A model generated the notes under the pieces. That model had not been told where the DNA came from. It saw nothing but the letters and a program-made list of their open reading frames with translations, and did no database searches. Below are positions 35,956 through 44,760 of a DNA stretch of 64,000 nt, piece after piece. The translations under genes and the position numbers were made by a program. Numbering within the stretch: position 1 is the stretch's first letter; each line of letters starts with the position of its first letter. The DNA comes from JANQIO01 sp965601975 (GTDB lineage Bacteria; Pseudomonadota; Gammaproteobacteria; Pseudomonadales; Halieaceae), in NCBI GenBank assembly GCA_965601975.1, contig OZ271856.1, positions 4,526,001-4,590,000 on the forward strand. Reading direction: 5' to 3'.

Positions 35956-38166
35956 CTAGAAGTTGCCGGAGATCTGGACGCCGTACATCTCGCCGCCGGT
36001 GACGGAGGAGAACGCAAACAGGCCGGGCACTACCACCAATGAGCCGTAGTCGTCCTCATCCGTGATATCGCGGCCGAAGGCGGAGATCTTCACGTTGCGG
36101 CCCTGGCTCCACTCCCACTCGTAGGAGGCGGTCACATCGATCACCGTGCGGTCATCCAGCAGGCCTCGGGGGTCGTTGGACACTTCCACCCAGTACTCGT
36201 CCGTGTAGCGCGCCGCCGCGAACAGCGTAAGCACACCCGGCCCGATCGGGTAGGTGTAGGTGCCGGTCAGCCCACCGGTCCACTCGGGCACGCGACGCAG
36301 CTCCAGGTCGGAGTTGTCGGTCGCGATGCCGTCACCGTTGAGGTCGGCCACGTAGTCGTCGTATTCCGCGTCCAGGTAGCCAAAGTTGGCAGTTAACTGC
36401 AGGTACTCGTTGGCCACCCAGGTGAACTCGCTCTCGACGCCGACGATCTCCACGGTGGCGGCGTTGCGCACCACGGTGAAGGTGCCACCGAAGCCGTCGG
36501 GGATGATCACCTCTTCCTGCTTGTCGTCATAGTCCGTGTAGAAGACGTTGGCGTTCCAGCGGAAGGTGCGATCGAAGAAGTCCCCCTTCATGCCCAGCTC
36601 ATACTGGTCAACGTACTCCGGGTCGTAGGGCCCGATGGAGTCCGGGGTGAAGTTACGGCCGTTGAAACCGCCGGACCGGAAGCCCTGGGAGAAAGTCGCG
36701 TAGAACATCACGTCTTCGCTATAGCTGTAGTCAAGGCCCACCTTCCCGGTGAACTCGTCCCAGGTCTCGTCCGCGTTCGCAGACCCGATGGGGAAGAAGC
36801 CCTCCGGTACGCCGAAGGCCAGCTGGTTGAAGGCGTCAAACTCCTTGTCTTCTTCCGTGTAGCGGCCGCCCAGGGTCAGTGTCCAGTCTTCGGCCAGGTC
36901 GATATGGGCCTCGCCGAATACAGCCCAGGCCTCGCGGTCCTGCTCGTAGAATGGATTCTGGTAGATCGCGCCGGTGCCGTCCGGTGCCGTGCCCAGCAGC
37001 TCGAGGATCGCGGTGAACTGCTCCAGCTCGTAGTTGTCGTCGAGGTAGTAAACACCTGCCACGAAATCGAAGCGCTCGCTGATCGCATCGCTGGAGGCAA
37101 AGCGGAGCTCGAAGGAAGTCTGGTCGGACTCCTGGTCGCGAATGGTGTGGAAGATCGGGACGGGCGCCGCATCGAAGTCCGTGGGCACGGACTCGTCCGT
37201 GTCGCGGTAGCCGATGATGCCGGTAAAGCTGCCGTACTCGATCTCGTAGTCCATTTGCAGTGTGTAGGTATCCTGCTCGAACTCGAGTCCCTCGAGGAAG
37301 TCCTGATTGACCTCGTCGATCTCGCCCGTGTCACAGAAGCCCAGGATGCAGGACAACTCTGCCGGCGAGGCCCGGTTGACCAGGGCCACACCATTGTTTT
37401 CATCTTCGAAGTGCACGTAGGTAAACAGCGCCTCGAAATTCTCGGTCGGGGTCCAGAGCAGCGTGGCGGTGAACTCCGTGTCGTCCCGGTCGATGGCCTC
37501 ATCGCCATTGAACAGGTTGTCCAGCATCGCGCCGTCCTGCTGGGTAAAGGCGCCGAGCTTGCCGGCCAGCTTGCCCTCGACGATCGGGAAATTGATCACC
37601 GCCTTGGCGTCGAAGCGATCGTCGCTACCCGCGGTGACCTCGTAGTTCATCCCGAACTCGCCCGTGGGCCGAGTGCGCTGGATATTGATCACGCCCCCCG
37701 TCGTATTCCTGCCGAAGAGTGTCCCCTGTGGGCCCCGCAGCACTTCCATGGTGCCGAAGTCGAAGGTGTTGACCATGGAGCCATTGACGAAGGACAGGGG
37801 AACGCCGTCGATCACCACGCCGACGGCGGGATCGAAGCTGCGCTCCACCTCCTGTGTGCCGACACCCCGGAAATACAGGGAGGCGCCGCCGGGGGCGACG
37901 CTGACCGCGTCGATCACCACGTTGGGAATGAATCCTTCCATCTCGCGGATATCGCGCATGATCAGGCGGTCGATGGTCTCTCCGGAAAAGGCGGAGATCG
38001 CAACCGGCACATCCTGGCCGGATTCCAGCACTTTTCGAGCGGTGACCACGATTTCTTCGAGTTGTGCGACTTCCTGGGACATGGCCGTTGGGGCGCTGCC
38101 CAGGGCGGTCAGGGCCAGTGCAACTGCAAGGGGGGTACGGGTAAAACGGGTACAACTAAGACTCAT
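35956..38166 (-). CDS. TonB-dependent outer-membrane receptor
   Basis: A 736-residue receptor. A signal peptide ends near TAMSQ, a TonB-box-like EEIVVTARK starts the mature protein, the plug domain (DVPVAISAFSG, PQGTLFGRNTTGG) follows, and the 22-strand barrel ends in a terminal Phe (GVQISGNF). The QGTLFGRNTTGG region matches the class often called carbohydrate/terpenoid or FepA-like TonB receptors in marine gammaproteobacteria. Probably imports the pathway substrate. Starts 107 bases from site D. Confidence 0.93.
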   Translation of the reverse strand: MSLSCTRFTRTPLAVALALTALGSAPTAMSQEVAQLEEIVVTARKVLESGQDVPVAISAFSGETIDRLIMRDIREMEGFIPNVVIDAVSVAPGGASLYFRGVGTQEVERSFDPAVGVVIDGVPLSFVNGSMVNTFDFGTMEVLRGPQGTLFGRNTTGGVINIQRTRPTGEFGMNYEVTAGSDDRFDAKAVINFPIVEGKLAGKLGAFTQQDGAMLDNLFNGDEAIDRDDTEFTATLLWTPTENFEALFTYVHFEDENNGVALVNRASPAELSCILGFCDTGEIDEVNQDFLEGLEFEQDTYTLQMDYEIEYGSFTGIIGYRDTDESVPTDFDAAPVPIFHTIRDQESDQTSFELRFASSDAISERFDFVAGVYYLDDNYELEQFTAILELLGTAPDGTGAIYQNPFYEQDREAWAVFGEAHIDLAEDWTLTLGGRYTEEDKEFDAFNQLAFGVPEGFFPIGSANADETWDEFTGKVGLDYSYSEDVMFYATFSQGFRSGGFNGRNFTPDSIGPYDPEYVDQYELGMKGDFFDRTFRWNANVFYTDYDDKQEEVIIPDGFGGTFTVVRNAATVEIVGVESEFTWVANEYLQLTANFGYLDAEYDDYVADLNGDGIATDNSDLELRRVPEWTGGLTGTYTYPIGPGVLTLFAAARYTDEYWVEVSNDPRGLLDDRTVIDVTASYEWEWSQGRNVKISAFGRDITDEDDYGSLVVVPGLFAFSSVTGGEMYGVQISGNF

Positions 38167-38272
38167 TGGGCGCTCCTGCCGACCGCTGTGCGGCCTCTTA
38201 TTCTAATAATCTGGTGGAGCAGCCTTATTGTGATTTTGCGGAATTAGCTGGACTGCAACACCGGCGGAAAAT

Positions 38273-38290
38273 ACAATCAGTACTGTTTGT
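38273..38290. promoter_or_regulatory. site D: best copy of the shared 18-bp palindrome
   Basis: ACAATCAGTACTGTTTGT pairs 8 of 9 positions about its centre. It lies between the TonB-receptor gene and the molybdopterin-oxidoreductase operon. No convincing -10 is paired with it by eye. Confidence 0.6.
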
Positions 38291-38394
38291 TTTTTTAGTA
38301 TCGACCGCCTTGCAGGTTATTTGCAACCCGGCCTGCAGTGATTATTACACTTCTCTATGCCCATCGCGCAAGCGCGATCGGGTGGATCAGGCCC

Positions 38395-40554
38395 ATGACA
38401 ATAAAAACTCACAAAATTTTCTGCCGCTACTGTCACGCCTACTGCCCCATGGATGTCGACGTTGAGGACAACGTCGTCAAGGCCGTGCGGCCTGACACCG
38501 ACAACAGCCACTACGGCGGCTACACCTGCATCAAGGGCAGGCAACTCGTCGAGCAGATGTATCAGCCCGAGCGGCTGACCGCCTGCCAGAAAAAGACCAA
38601 CGGCGGCTTCAGCGAGATCAGCAGCGGCCAGGCCCTGGACGAGGTGGCCGACCGGCTCAGGGCAATCATCGACGAGCACGGCCCACGGGCCGTGGCCACC
38701 TACAACGGTACCTACGCGTTCCAGAACTCCGCCGCCCTGGCCTATAGCCGGGCCTGGCACGACGCACTCGGCTCTCCCTCCTACTACACCAGCGTCACCA
38801 TCGACCAGCCCGCCAAGGTGTTCGTCGGCACGCGGCACGGCTACTGGGGGGCGAGCACCCATTACTTCGAAGACTCCGACGTCACCATGATCCTGGGCAA
38901 CAACCCCATGGTGTCGCAATACGCGCCGCCAGGGGGCGTGCCCTCGGTAAGCCCCTTCGAGAGACTGCGGGATGCCAAGAAACGCGGCCACAAGCTCATC
39001 GCAGTGGATCCGCGCAGCACCGAACTGACCCGCCGCGCCGAGCTGCACCTGCAGATCCAGCCCGGGCAGGACAGCACCCTGCTGGCGGCCATGATCCGCC
39101 TGATCATCGACGAGGGCCTCCACGACAAGGATTTCTGCGATCAACACACCGAGGGCCTCGCGGAACTGCGCGCGGCCGTGGAACCCTATACGCTGGAGTT
39201 CGCCGCCGAGCGCACCACACTGCCGGCGGAACAGATCGCCGAGGCGGCGCGCATGTTCGCTGAAGGGCCGCGGGGCATTGCCCTGACCGGGACCGGGCCG
39301 GAGATGTCCGATCATCCGAACCTGACCCAGCACCTGGTGGCGAGCCTCAACAGCCTGTGCGGCCGCTACTATCGCGAGGGCGACACCCTGCCCAACCCGG
39401 GCATGCTGGCGCCGCCCTCACCACGGCGGGCCCAGGCGCTGAATGTACCCCTGGCCTGGGGCCAGGGCGCGCAGTCTCGCATCGATCCCGAACTGGGCGA
39501 ACTGACCACCATGGGCATGATGGGACCGGTGCGCGAGATGCCGACCAACCTGCTCAGCGACGAAATCCTCACCCCCGGCGACGGCCAGGTGCGGGCCCTG
39601 ATCGTGGTGGGCGGCAATCCGCTGATGGCCTTTCCCAACCAGGAGAAAACCTATGAGGCGCTGAAGAGCCTTGACCTGCTGGTATGTATCGACGCCTACC
39701 TGCACTCGGGAACGGCGCAGATCAGTGACTACGTGTTCGCGCCGAAGCTGACCCTGGAGCGCGATGACGTGACCCTGCTGGCAGACCCCTGGTACGAGGA
39801 GCCCTACAGCCAGTACTCCAGCGCGGTCGTGAGCACCGACCTGGACGTGGTCGAGGAATGGGAAGTGTTCTGGGGCCTGGGCCGGCGGCTGGGGCTGGAC
39901 GTGTCCATCAACGGCACCCACTTCGACGGCCCGGACAAGCCCAGCAAGTTCGAGGTGCTCAGCGCCATCACCGCGGGCTCCCGGGTCGACCTGGCCTGGC
40001 TGCGGGACAACCCGGGCGGTCACAGCTTCCCGGAGCACAAGATCACGGTGGAGGGGCCTGACGAAAATGCGGGCCGGCTGCAGTTCTTCCCGGAGGGCGT
40101 GGCGGAAGATTTCGAGGCGGCGCTTGCGCCCGCCGAACCCAATGCTGAATTCAACCTCCGACTGATCAGTTCCCGCAGCAAGTACGTGCTCAATTCCTCC
40201 GGCCGCAACCTGAGCCTGCTGCGGGAAAAACAGGGCGATACCAACCCGGTGCTGCTGCACCCGGAAGATATGGCCACACTGGGGCTGGAAGACGAGTGCC
40301 TGGTGCAGGTGCACTCCGCCCATGGCTGTGTCACCGGCGTGGCCAGGACCTATGACCGGATCAAGCCCGGCGTGGTCACCATGCATCACAGCTGGGGTCC
40401 GCTGCCCGGCCCGGACGCCGACGACCTGGTGCGGGAGCAGGGCGCCAACACCAACCGGCTGATCGACAACCGCGCCAACACCCAGCGCTACACGGGCATG
40501 ACCCTGCAGAGCGCCATACCCGTCTTCATCAAGCGCAAGGAGCAGGCCGCGTGA
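38395..40554 (+). CDS. molybdopterin oxidoreductase
   Basis: A 719-residue DMSO-reductase-superfamily enzyme. The N-terminal 4Fe-4S site is C10-x2-C13-x3-C17-x27-C45. The molybdopterin regions VAYNGTYAFQ-like and LGNNPMVSQYAPP follow, and the C-terminal dinucleotide-binding domain starts near RLISSRSKYVLNSS. I use ATG 38395 rather than the upstream frame because Cys10 then sits at the usual distance and GGTGGA precedes it. The partner subunits (FeS, membrane anchor) are absent. It likely hydroxylates or reduces a pathway intermediate. Confidence 0.9.
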   Translation: MTIKTHKIFCRYCHAYCPMDVDVEDNVVKAVRPDTDNSHYGGYTCIKGRQLVEQMYQPERLTACQKKTNGGFSEISSGQALDEVADRLRAIIDEHGPRAVATYNGTYAFQNSAALAYSRAWHDALGSPSYYTSVTIDQPAKVFVGTRHGYWGASTHYFEDSDVTMILGNNPMVSQYAPPGGVPSVSPFERLRDAKKRGHKLIAVDPRSTELTRRAELHLQIQPGQDSTLLAAMIRLIIDEGLHDKDFCDQHTEGLAELRAAVEPYTLEFAAERTTLPAEQIAEAARMFAEGPRGIALTGTGPEMSDHPNLTQHLVASLNSLCGRYYREGDTLPNPGMLAPPSPRRAQALNVPLAWGQGAQSRIDPELGELTTMGMMGPVREMPTNLLSDEILTPGDGQVRALIVVGGNPLMAFPNQEKTYEALKSLDLLVCIDAYLHSGTAQISDYVFAPKLTLERDDVTLLADPWYEEPYSQYSSAVVSTDLDVVEEWEVFWGLGRRLGLDVSINGTHFDGPDKPSKFEVLSAITAGSRVDLAWLRDNPGGHSFPEHKITVEGPDENAGRLQFFPEGVAEDFEAALAPAEPNAEFNLRLISSRSKYVLNSSGRNLSLLREKQGDTNPVLLHPEDMATLGLEDECLVQVHSAHGCVTGVARTYDRIKPGVVTMHHSWGPLPGPDADDLVREQGANTNRLIDNRANTQRYTGMTLQSAIPVFIKRKEQAA

Positions 40555-41525
40555 AACCGTTCCGTTTCGGCCTGCAGGCCTTCAATCCCAAATCCCCCGC
40601 CGCCTGGCGCGAGATGCTGTGCAAGGTCGAGGACCTGGGCTATTCCGCCTACCACCTGGCGGACCATTTCATGGGCCCGGGCCCGGCCCAGGAGAGCACC
40701 GCCCACCCGCCCCAGATCCTGGCCGCGGTGCCCGCCATGGCGATGGCCCTGGAATACACGAACCGCATCAAGGTGGGCGCCCGGGTGTTCTGTATGGACT
40801 ACCGGGACCCGGTCATCCTGGCCAAGGAAGCCGCCACCATGGACTACCTGTCCGACGGCCGCCTCGAGCTGGGCCTCGGCGCCGGCTGGATCCAGGCGGA
40901 GTACGAGGCCGCGGGCATGGACTTCAGGCCCATCGGCGAGCGCCTGGACAAGTTCGAGAACGTGGTCAGCGCGGTGAAAGCGTTCATGTCCGGCGAACAG
41001 CTGTCCATCGATAACGACCATATCCAGTGGCAGGGCTTCAGCGGCCTGCCCGCCCGGCCCACGCCGCCGCCGCTGATGATCGGCGGCGGCAGCAAGCGCA
41101 TTCTCACCATCGCGGGCCGCGAGGCGGACATCGTCAGCCTCAACTTCAACAACCGGGCCGGGGTGCTGGGCCCGGACGGCATGATGTCCGGCCTCGCCGA
41201 ACAGACTGCGAAGAAGATCGGCTGGATTCGCGACGGTGCCGGTGAGCGCTTCGATGACCTCGAACTGGAGATCGGCGCCTACCTGACCTTTGTCACCGAT
41301 CACCAGGCGCCCACCGCCGCGGCCATCGCCGAGCCCATGGGCCTGTCCGTGGATGACCTGCTCGCCGGCCCCCACAACCTGATCGGCAGCGTCGACTACA
41401 TCTGCGAGGAACTGGAGCGACGGCGCGAAACCTACGGCATTTCCTACATCACCGTGCTGGACGACGGCGAAAATAATATGGTCGAGCAGTTTGCCCCGGT
41501 TGTTGCTAAACTCGCCGGCCGCTGA
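40551..41525 (+). CDS. LLM-class flavin/F420-dependent oxidoreductase
   Basis: A 324-residue luciferase-like monooxygenase-fold protein. It has the LLM signature FRFGLQAFNPKSPAAW, the substrate-side LELGLGAGWIQAEYEAAG and GRRETYGISYITVLDD. Start is GTG 40551 overlapping the previous stop (GTGA). Gammaproteobacteria rarely make F420, so FMN is the likely cofactor unless F420 genes exist elsewhere. Same operon as the Mo enzyme and TetR. Confidence 0.87.
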   Translation: MKPFRFGLQAFNPKSPAAWREMLCKVEDLGYSAYHLADHFMGPGPAQESTAHPPQILAAVPAMAMALEYTNRIKVGARVFCMDYRDPVILAKEAATMDYLSDGRLELGLGAGWIQAEYEAAGMDFRPIGERLDKFENVVSAVKAFMSGEQLSIDNDHIQWQGFSGLPARPTPPPLMIGGGSKRILTIAGREADIVSLNFNNRAGVLGPDGMMSGLAEQTAKKIGWIRDGAGERFDDLELEIGAYLTFVTDHQAPTAAAIAEPMGLSVDDLLAGPHNLIGSVDYICEELERRRETYGISYITVLDDGENNMVEQFAPVVAKLAGR

Positions 41526-41537
41526 GATGAGGAACTC

Positions 41538-42227
41538 ATGAACAAGGACGCGACCAAAACCGCACGCAAGGAGCGAGACAAGACCGGCTGGCAGGCGAAG
41601 AAGAGCGCCATGATGCGCGACACGATCCTCGACGCCGCCCTCGACTGCTTCGTGACGATCGGCTACGCCAACACCACTACCGCGCGCATCGCCGAGCGGG
41701 CCGGGGTTTCCCGGGGCGCCATGCTGCACCACTTCCCCTCCAAAACCGAGCTGATGCAGGCTGCGGTGGAGTACCTGCACGGCAAGCTGGTGGAGCTCTA
41801 TGCCAGCCACATCGAGAAGATCGCGCCGAACCTGCCGGTGGATGAACGCAATCGCAAGGGCCTGGAAGGCTACTGGCAGTACCTGCGTTCCGACCTCTAC
41901 GTGGCCTACCACGAGCTCTGCGTCGCAGGCCGCACCGACCCCGAATTACAGGACATTCTCGAGGACTCCATCGCCCGCTTCGACAGGGCCATCGTCGAAT
42001 CCAACAAGAGCCTGTTCCCCGAGTGGTCCTCCCGGGGCGAGCTCTACGCCCTGGCCATGGACATTACCAAGTTCATGATGGAAGGGATGGCGGTCTCACA
42101 GATCGTCAGCCAGAAGGAACAGCGGGTGAACCGCATGATCGACTACCTCGGCGACCGGCTGGAAGAAATCTTCCACGAGGGGGATGAAGACGGCGGCGCC
42201 ATCTACCGCCACTCCAACCGCAAGTAA
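41538..42227 (+). CDS. TetR-family regulator, candidate regulator of the shared sites
   Basis: A 229-residue TetR protein. The HTH (ILDAALDCFVTIGYANTTTARIAERAGVSRGAMLHHFPSK) lies at about residues 28-70, followed by a ligand domain. It is the third gene of an operon whose promoter region contains site D, so it could autoregulate. It is the only TetR gene within the two catabolic blocks and is the natural candidate for the 18-bp palindrome; this is inference. Confidence 0.9.
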   Translation: MNKDATKTARKERDKTGWQAKKSAMMRDTILDAALDCFVTIGYANTTTARIAERAGVSRGAMLHHFPSKTELMQAAVEYLHGKLVELYASHIEKIAPNLPVDERNRKGLEGYWQYLRSDLYVAYHELCVAGRTDPELQDILEDSIARFDRAIVESNKSLFPEWSSRGELYALAMDITKFMMEGMAVSQIVSQKEQRVNRMIDYLGDRLEEIFHEGDEDGGAIYRHSNRK

Positions 42228-42234
42228 AAAAAGG

Positions 42235-42291
42235 AAAAAAGGGGGTCAGAGTAAGATTTCCTTTGGAAATCTTACTCTGACCCCCTTTTTT
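42235..42291. terminator. perfect 27-bp hairpin between convergent genes
   Basis: AAAAAAGGGGGTCAGAGTAA... and its exact complement, loop TTT, arms 27 bp each. A short direct echo (GACCCCCTTTTTT) follows at 42292. It can terminate both strands. The GGGTCAGAGTAA word recurs in proteobacterial repeats associated with RAYT transposases, so it may be a mobile-repeat descendant. Confidence 0.8.
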
Positions 42292-42306
42292 TGACCCCCT
42301 TTTTTG

Positions 42307-43431
42307 TCAGGCGGCGAGATACTGCTTCAGGTGGTGCTCGCTGTCGCCGAACAGCGCATTCAGCAGCAGCAGGCGCTTGAAGTAATGGCTGACGCCGAGC
42401 TCGTCGGTCATGCCGATGCCGCCGTGCAGTTGTACCGCCTGCTGGGACACAAAGCGCCCCGCATCCCCTGCCTTGACCTTCAATGCCGATGCCGCCTGGT
42501 TGGCGTCTTCCCGGCCCTCATTGCGCAGAATGGCCGCGTAGTAGAGCAGTGAACGCAGCGACTGGCACTGCAGGTACATGTCTGCCATGCGGTGCTGCAG
42601 GGCCTGGAAGCGGCTGATCGGCTGTCCGAACTGCTCGCGGGTCTGGGTGTAGGCAACCGTCTGTTCCAGCAGGGCGTCCATGGCGCCGAGGCATTCCGCG
42701 CCGATCGCCACAATGGACTGCGCCACCACGTCTTCCACCAGGGGCAGCACCCCGCCCTTCTCTCCAACAAGCTGAGCCGCGGGGACCAGCACATCATCGA
42801 ATTCGATGTCAGAACCTCGCGACCCGTCTACCAGCGCGTAGTTCTTGCGGCTGATACCGGCGCTGTCGGCTGCCACCGCGAACAGGGAGATGCCGTCGGC
42901 ATCGCGGCGAGACCCCGCCGTGCGCGCTGTCACCAGCAGCCAGTCCGCGGCCGGGCCATTGAGAACGGAAATCTTGCTGCCCTTGAGCCGATAGCCGTCA
43001 CCCTCCGCCTCGGCGGACAGGGAGACGTCGGCGAGGTTGTAGCGGCTGGTGGCTTCCGCAAACGCGAAGGCCCACTGGGATTCCCCGGCGATCAGGGGCG
43101 GCAGAAAGCGCTCACGCTGCTCGGCGGACGCCTGGCGGAGGAAGCCGCCGCAGATGACCACATTGACCAGGAAGGGTTCGGTCACGAGGCCACGCCCGAA
43201 CTGCTCCATCACCACCATCAGGTCGATGGCGCTGCCGCCGAAACCGCCGTCCTCTTCGGCAAATGGCAGGGCCAGCCAGCCCAGTTCCGCCAGCTCCTGC
43301 CAGCGCTGATGGTCCAGGGTCTCCTCGCCGTCACGCAGCTTGCGCAGGCGCTCGATACTGTAGTTATCGTCGACGAAGCGGGCGACGCTGTCTTTGAGCA
43401 GTTGTTGTTCTTCGTTCAGCGACAGGTGCAT
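42307..43431 (-). CDS. acyl-CoA dehydrogenase (second)
   Basis: A 374-residue acyl-CoA dehydrogenase. N-terminal helical domain, FAEATSRYNLADVSL, then the C-terminal AVQLHGGIGMTDELGVSHYFKRLLLLN, as in the FadE28-like/CaiA-like group. It is more divergent than the enzyme at 9495 and lacks the classical SEPGSGSD motif. Single gene behind site E. Confidence 0.9.
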   Translation of the reverse strand: MHLSLNEEQQLLKDSVARFVDDNYSIERLRKLRDGEETLDHQRWQELAELGWLALPFAEEDGGFGGSAIDLMVVMEQFGRGLVTEPFLVNVVICGGFLRQASAEQRERFLPPLIAGESQWAFAFAEATSRYNLADVSLSAEAEGDGYRLKGSKISVLNGPAADWLLVTARTAGSRRDADGISLFAVAADSAGISRKNYALVDGSRGSDIEFDDVLVPAAQLVGEKGGVLPLVEDVVAQSIVAIGAECLGAMDALLEQTVAYTQTREQFGQPISRFQALQHRMADMYLQCQSLRSLLYYAAILRNEGREDANQAASALKVKAGDAGRFVSQQAVQLHGGIGMTDELGVSHYFKRLLLLNALFGDSEHHLKQYLAA

Positions 43432-43461
43432 GGGGGCTCCCGCAGGGATTTCGAGCCGGTC

Positions 43462-43504
43462 AAATTAGCAAAGACCCGGCGCTAAAACAAACAGTACGTC
43501 CGGT
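43462..43504 (-). promoter_or_regulatory. site E: shared palindrome half plus promoter of acyl-CoA dehydrogenase
   Basis: Minus strand ACCGGACGTACTGTTTGT (43504-43487): one half-site matches perfectly, the other is degenerate. TTGTTT (43490-43485), 17 bases, TAATTT (43467-43462) preceded by TGC make a promoter. Confidence 0.55.
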
Positions 43505-43516
43505 TTTTGTGCGGCT

Positions 43517-43888
43517 TTAGTTCAGGTCGGCGGCGTACTGGCGCAGCAGGTCAATTGGCACGACTTCCAGGGCCCGCTGATGGGTGCGCCGCAGGAACAC
43601 CCGCGGCGCCATTTCGGCCTGCTGTGCCTCCAGCCAGCGCGCGGCACACAGGCACCAGCGGTCTCCGGCCCTGAGGCCCGGAAAACCGTACTCGGGCATC
43701 GGCGTGATGAGATCGTTGCCGCGAGAGCGGGAAAACTGCAGGAAATCGTCACTGACCTCCACGCACACCGTGTGCGAGCCGAAGTCCTGTTCGCTGGTAT
43801 TGCAGCAACCGTCCCGGAAGAAGCCGGTCATAGGGTCCTCGCCGCAGGTTTCCAGCGGTTCGCCGAAGATATTTACTGATTCATCCAT
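43517..43888 (-). CDS. DUF2237 family protein
   Basis: A 123-residue protein with NIFGEPLETCGEDPMTGFFRDGCC, the opening signature of DUF2237, and the C-terminal RTHQRALEVVPIDLLRQYA. ATG 43888 overlaps the NUDIX 3' end by eight bases. Function not known; conserved Cys and metal-binding look is family-typical. Confidence 0.88.
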   Translation of the reverse strand: MDESVNIFGEPLETCGEDPMTGFFRDGCCNTSEQDFGSHTVCVEVSDDFLQFSRSRGNDLITPMPEYGFPGLRAGDRWCLCAARWLEAQQAEMAPRVFLRRTHQRALEVVPIDLLRQYAADLN

Positions 43889-44279
43889 GTCCGTGCTCTC
43901 CCTCAAGCAATTTCTCGAACAGCGCCAGGTCCTCTTCGAAGACCGGCGACAGGGTGCGCAGCTCATCCACCGTGACCCAGCGCAGGGCCGTCAATTCATC
44001 GTTGCAGATGCGCGGCTCGCCCTCGAGGATCTCCGCGCGCCAGTAATGCAGCCGGTAGTGGCCATTATGGGATGGCAACTCCTGGAGTTTTTCACGGGCG
44101 ACCACGCGGCAGCCCAGCTCTTCCATCGCCTCACGCGACACGGTGTCGGGCTGGCCCTCCCCCGGCTCCACCTTGCCAGACACCTGGGTCCAGTAACCCG
44201 GCGCCGGCTTGTGCCCTGCGCGCCGGCCCACCAGGAAGCGGTCATCCCGCTGCAGTACGATCACCACCCCGTCCAGCAT
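43881..44279 (-). CDS. NUDIX hydrolase
   Basis: A 132-residue pyrophosphohydrolase. The Nudix box GKVEPGEGQPDTVSREAMEELGC is canonical (Gx5Ex7REUxEExGU). Length and content fit a dATP/dihydroneopterin-type or broad NUDIX enzyme. ATG 44279 shares one base with the stop of the HIT gene (TGATG). Confidence 0.92.
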   Translation of the reverse strand: MLDGVVIVLQRDDRFLVGRRAGHKPAPGYWTQVSGKVEPGEGQPDTVSREAMEELGCRVVAREKLQELPSHNGHYRLHYWRAEILEGEPRICNDELTALRWVTVDELRTLSPVFEEDLALFEKLLEGEHGHG

Positions 44280-44698
44280 CAGGCAGGATCGAGTCCATAG
44301 CCCGCGGCCAGGCGGTCGCGCCAGTCCTTCAGCACGCTCTCTGAATACTCTGCCCCCGCCTCCAGGCGCCCCCATACCGGCCCGGGCCAGCAGGGGTCGT
44401 CCGTGCTGCGGCCGATGATATGCAGGTGCATCTGGGGCACCAGGTTGCCGAGACCAGCGAAATTGACCTTGCGGTAACCCAGGTCCTGTTTGATGAAGCG
44501 GGAAATGTCCGCGCAGGCCTCCACCACTTCCTGGCGCTGCGCCGGCGCCAGGTCCAGGACGTCTTCCAGCTCGGTCTCCGGTACCAGGATGAACCAGGGC
44601 AGTGCCGCGTTGCGGTTCAACAACAGCACACCGCCCGGGGTACGGCCCAGGTGGTGGCAGTCTGCCAGGAGTTGGGGATGGATAGTCATAGCCTGCAA
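44279..44698 (-). CDS. HIT-domain protein
   Basis: A 139-residue histidine-triad protein. QMHLHIIGR is the active site: the third His of HxHxH is Ile, as in a common proteobacterial HIT subgroup. Upstream NRNAALPWFILVPETE is the N-terminal strand region. Nucleotide hydrolase or transferase. ATG 44698 or ATG 44689 both possible. First gene of a three-gene operon. Confidence 0.9.
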   Translation of the reverse strand: MQAMTIHPQLLADCHHLGRTPGGVLLLNRNAALPWFILVPETELEDVLDLAPAQRQEVVEACADISRFIKQDLGYRKVNFAGLGNLVPQMHLHIIGRSTDDPCWPGPVWGRLEAGAEYSESVLKDWRDRLAAGYGLDPA

Positions 44699-44760
44699 AG
44701 CATAGTGGTCTGGCGGGCGCGCGGCTAGGCGTGACAGCGGATTCCGATTACCCTGCTGCC

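Noticed and set aside
36904..38247. A 447-residue plus-strand frame over the TonB receptor
   Set aside because: Shadow of the receptor gene; low-complexity His/Gly/Val composition.
40488..41912. A 474-residue minus-strand frame over LLM and TetR genes
   Set aside because: Shadow; both plus-strand genes carry family motifs.
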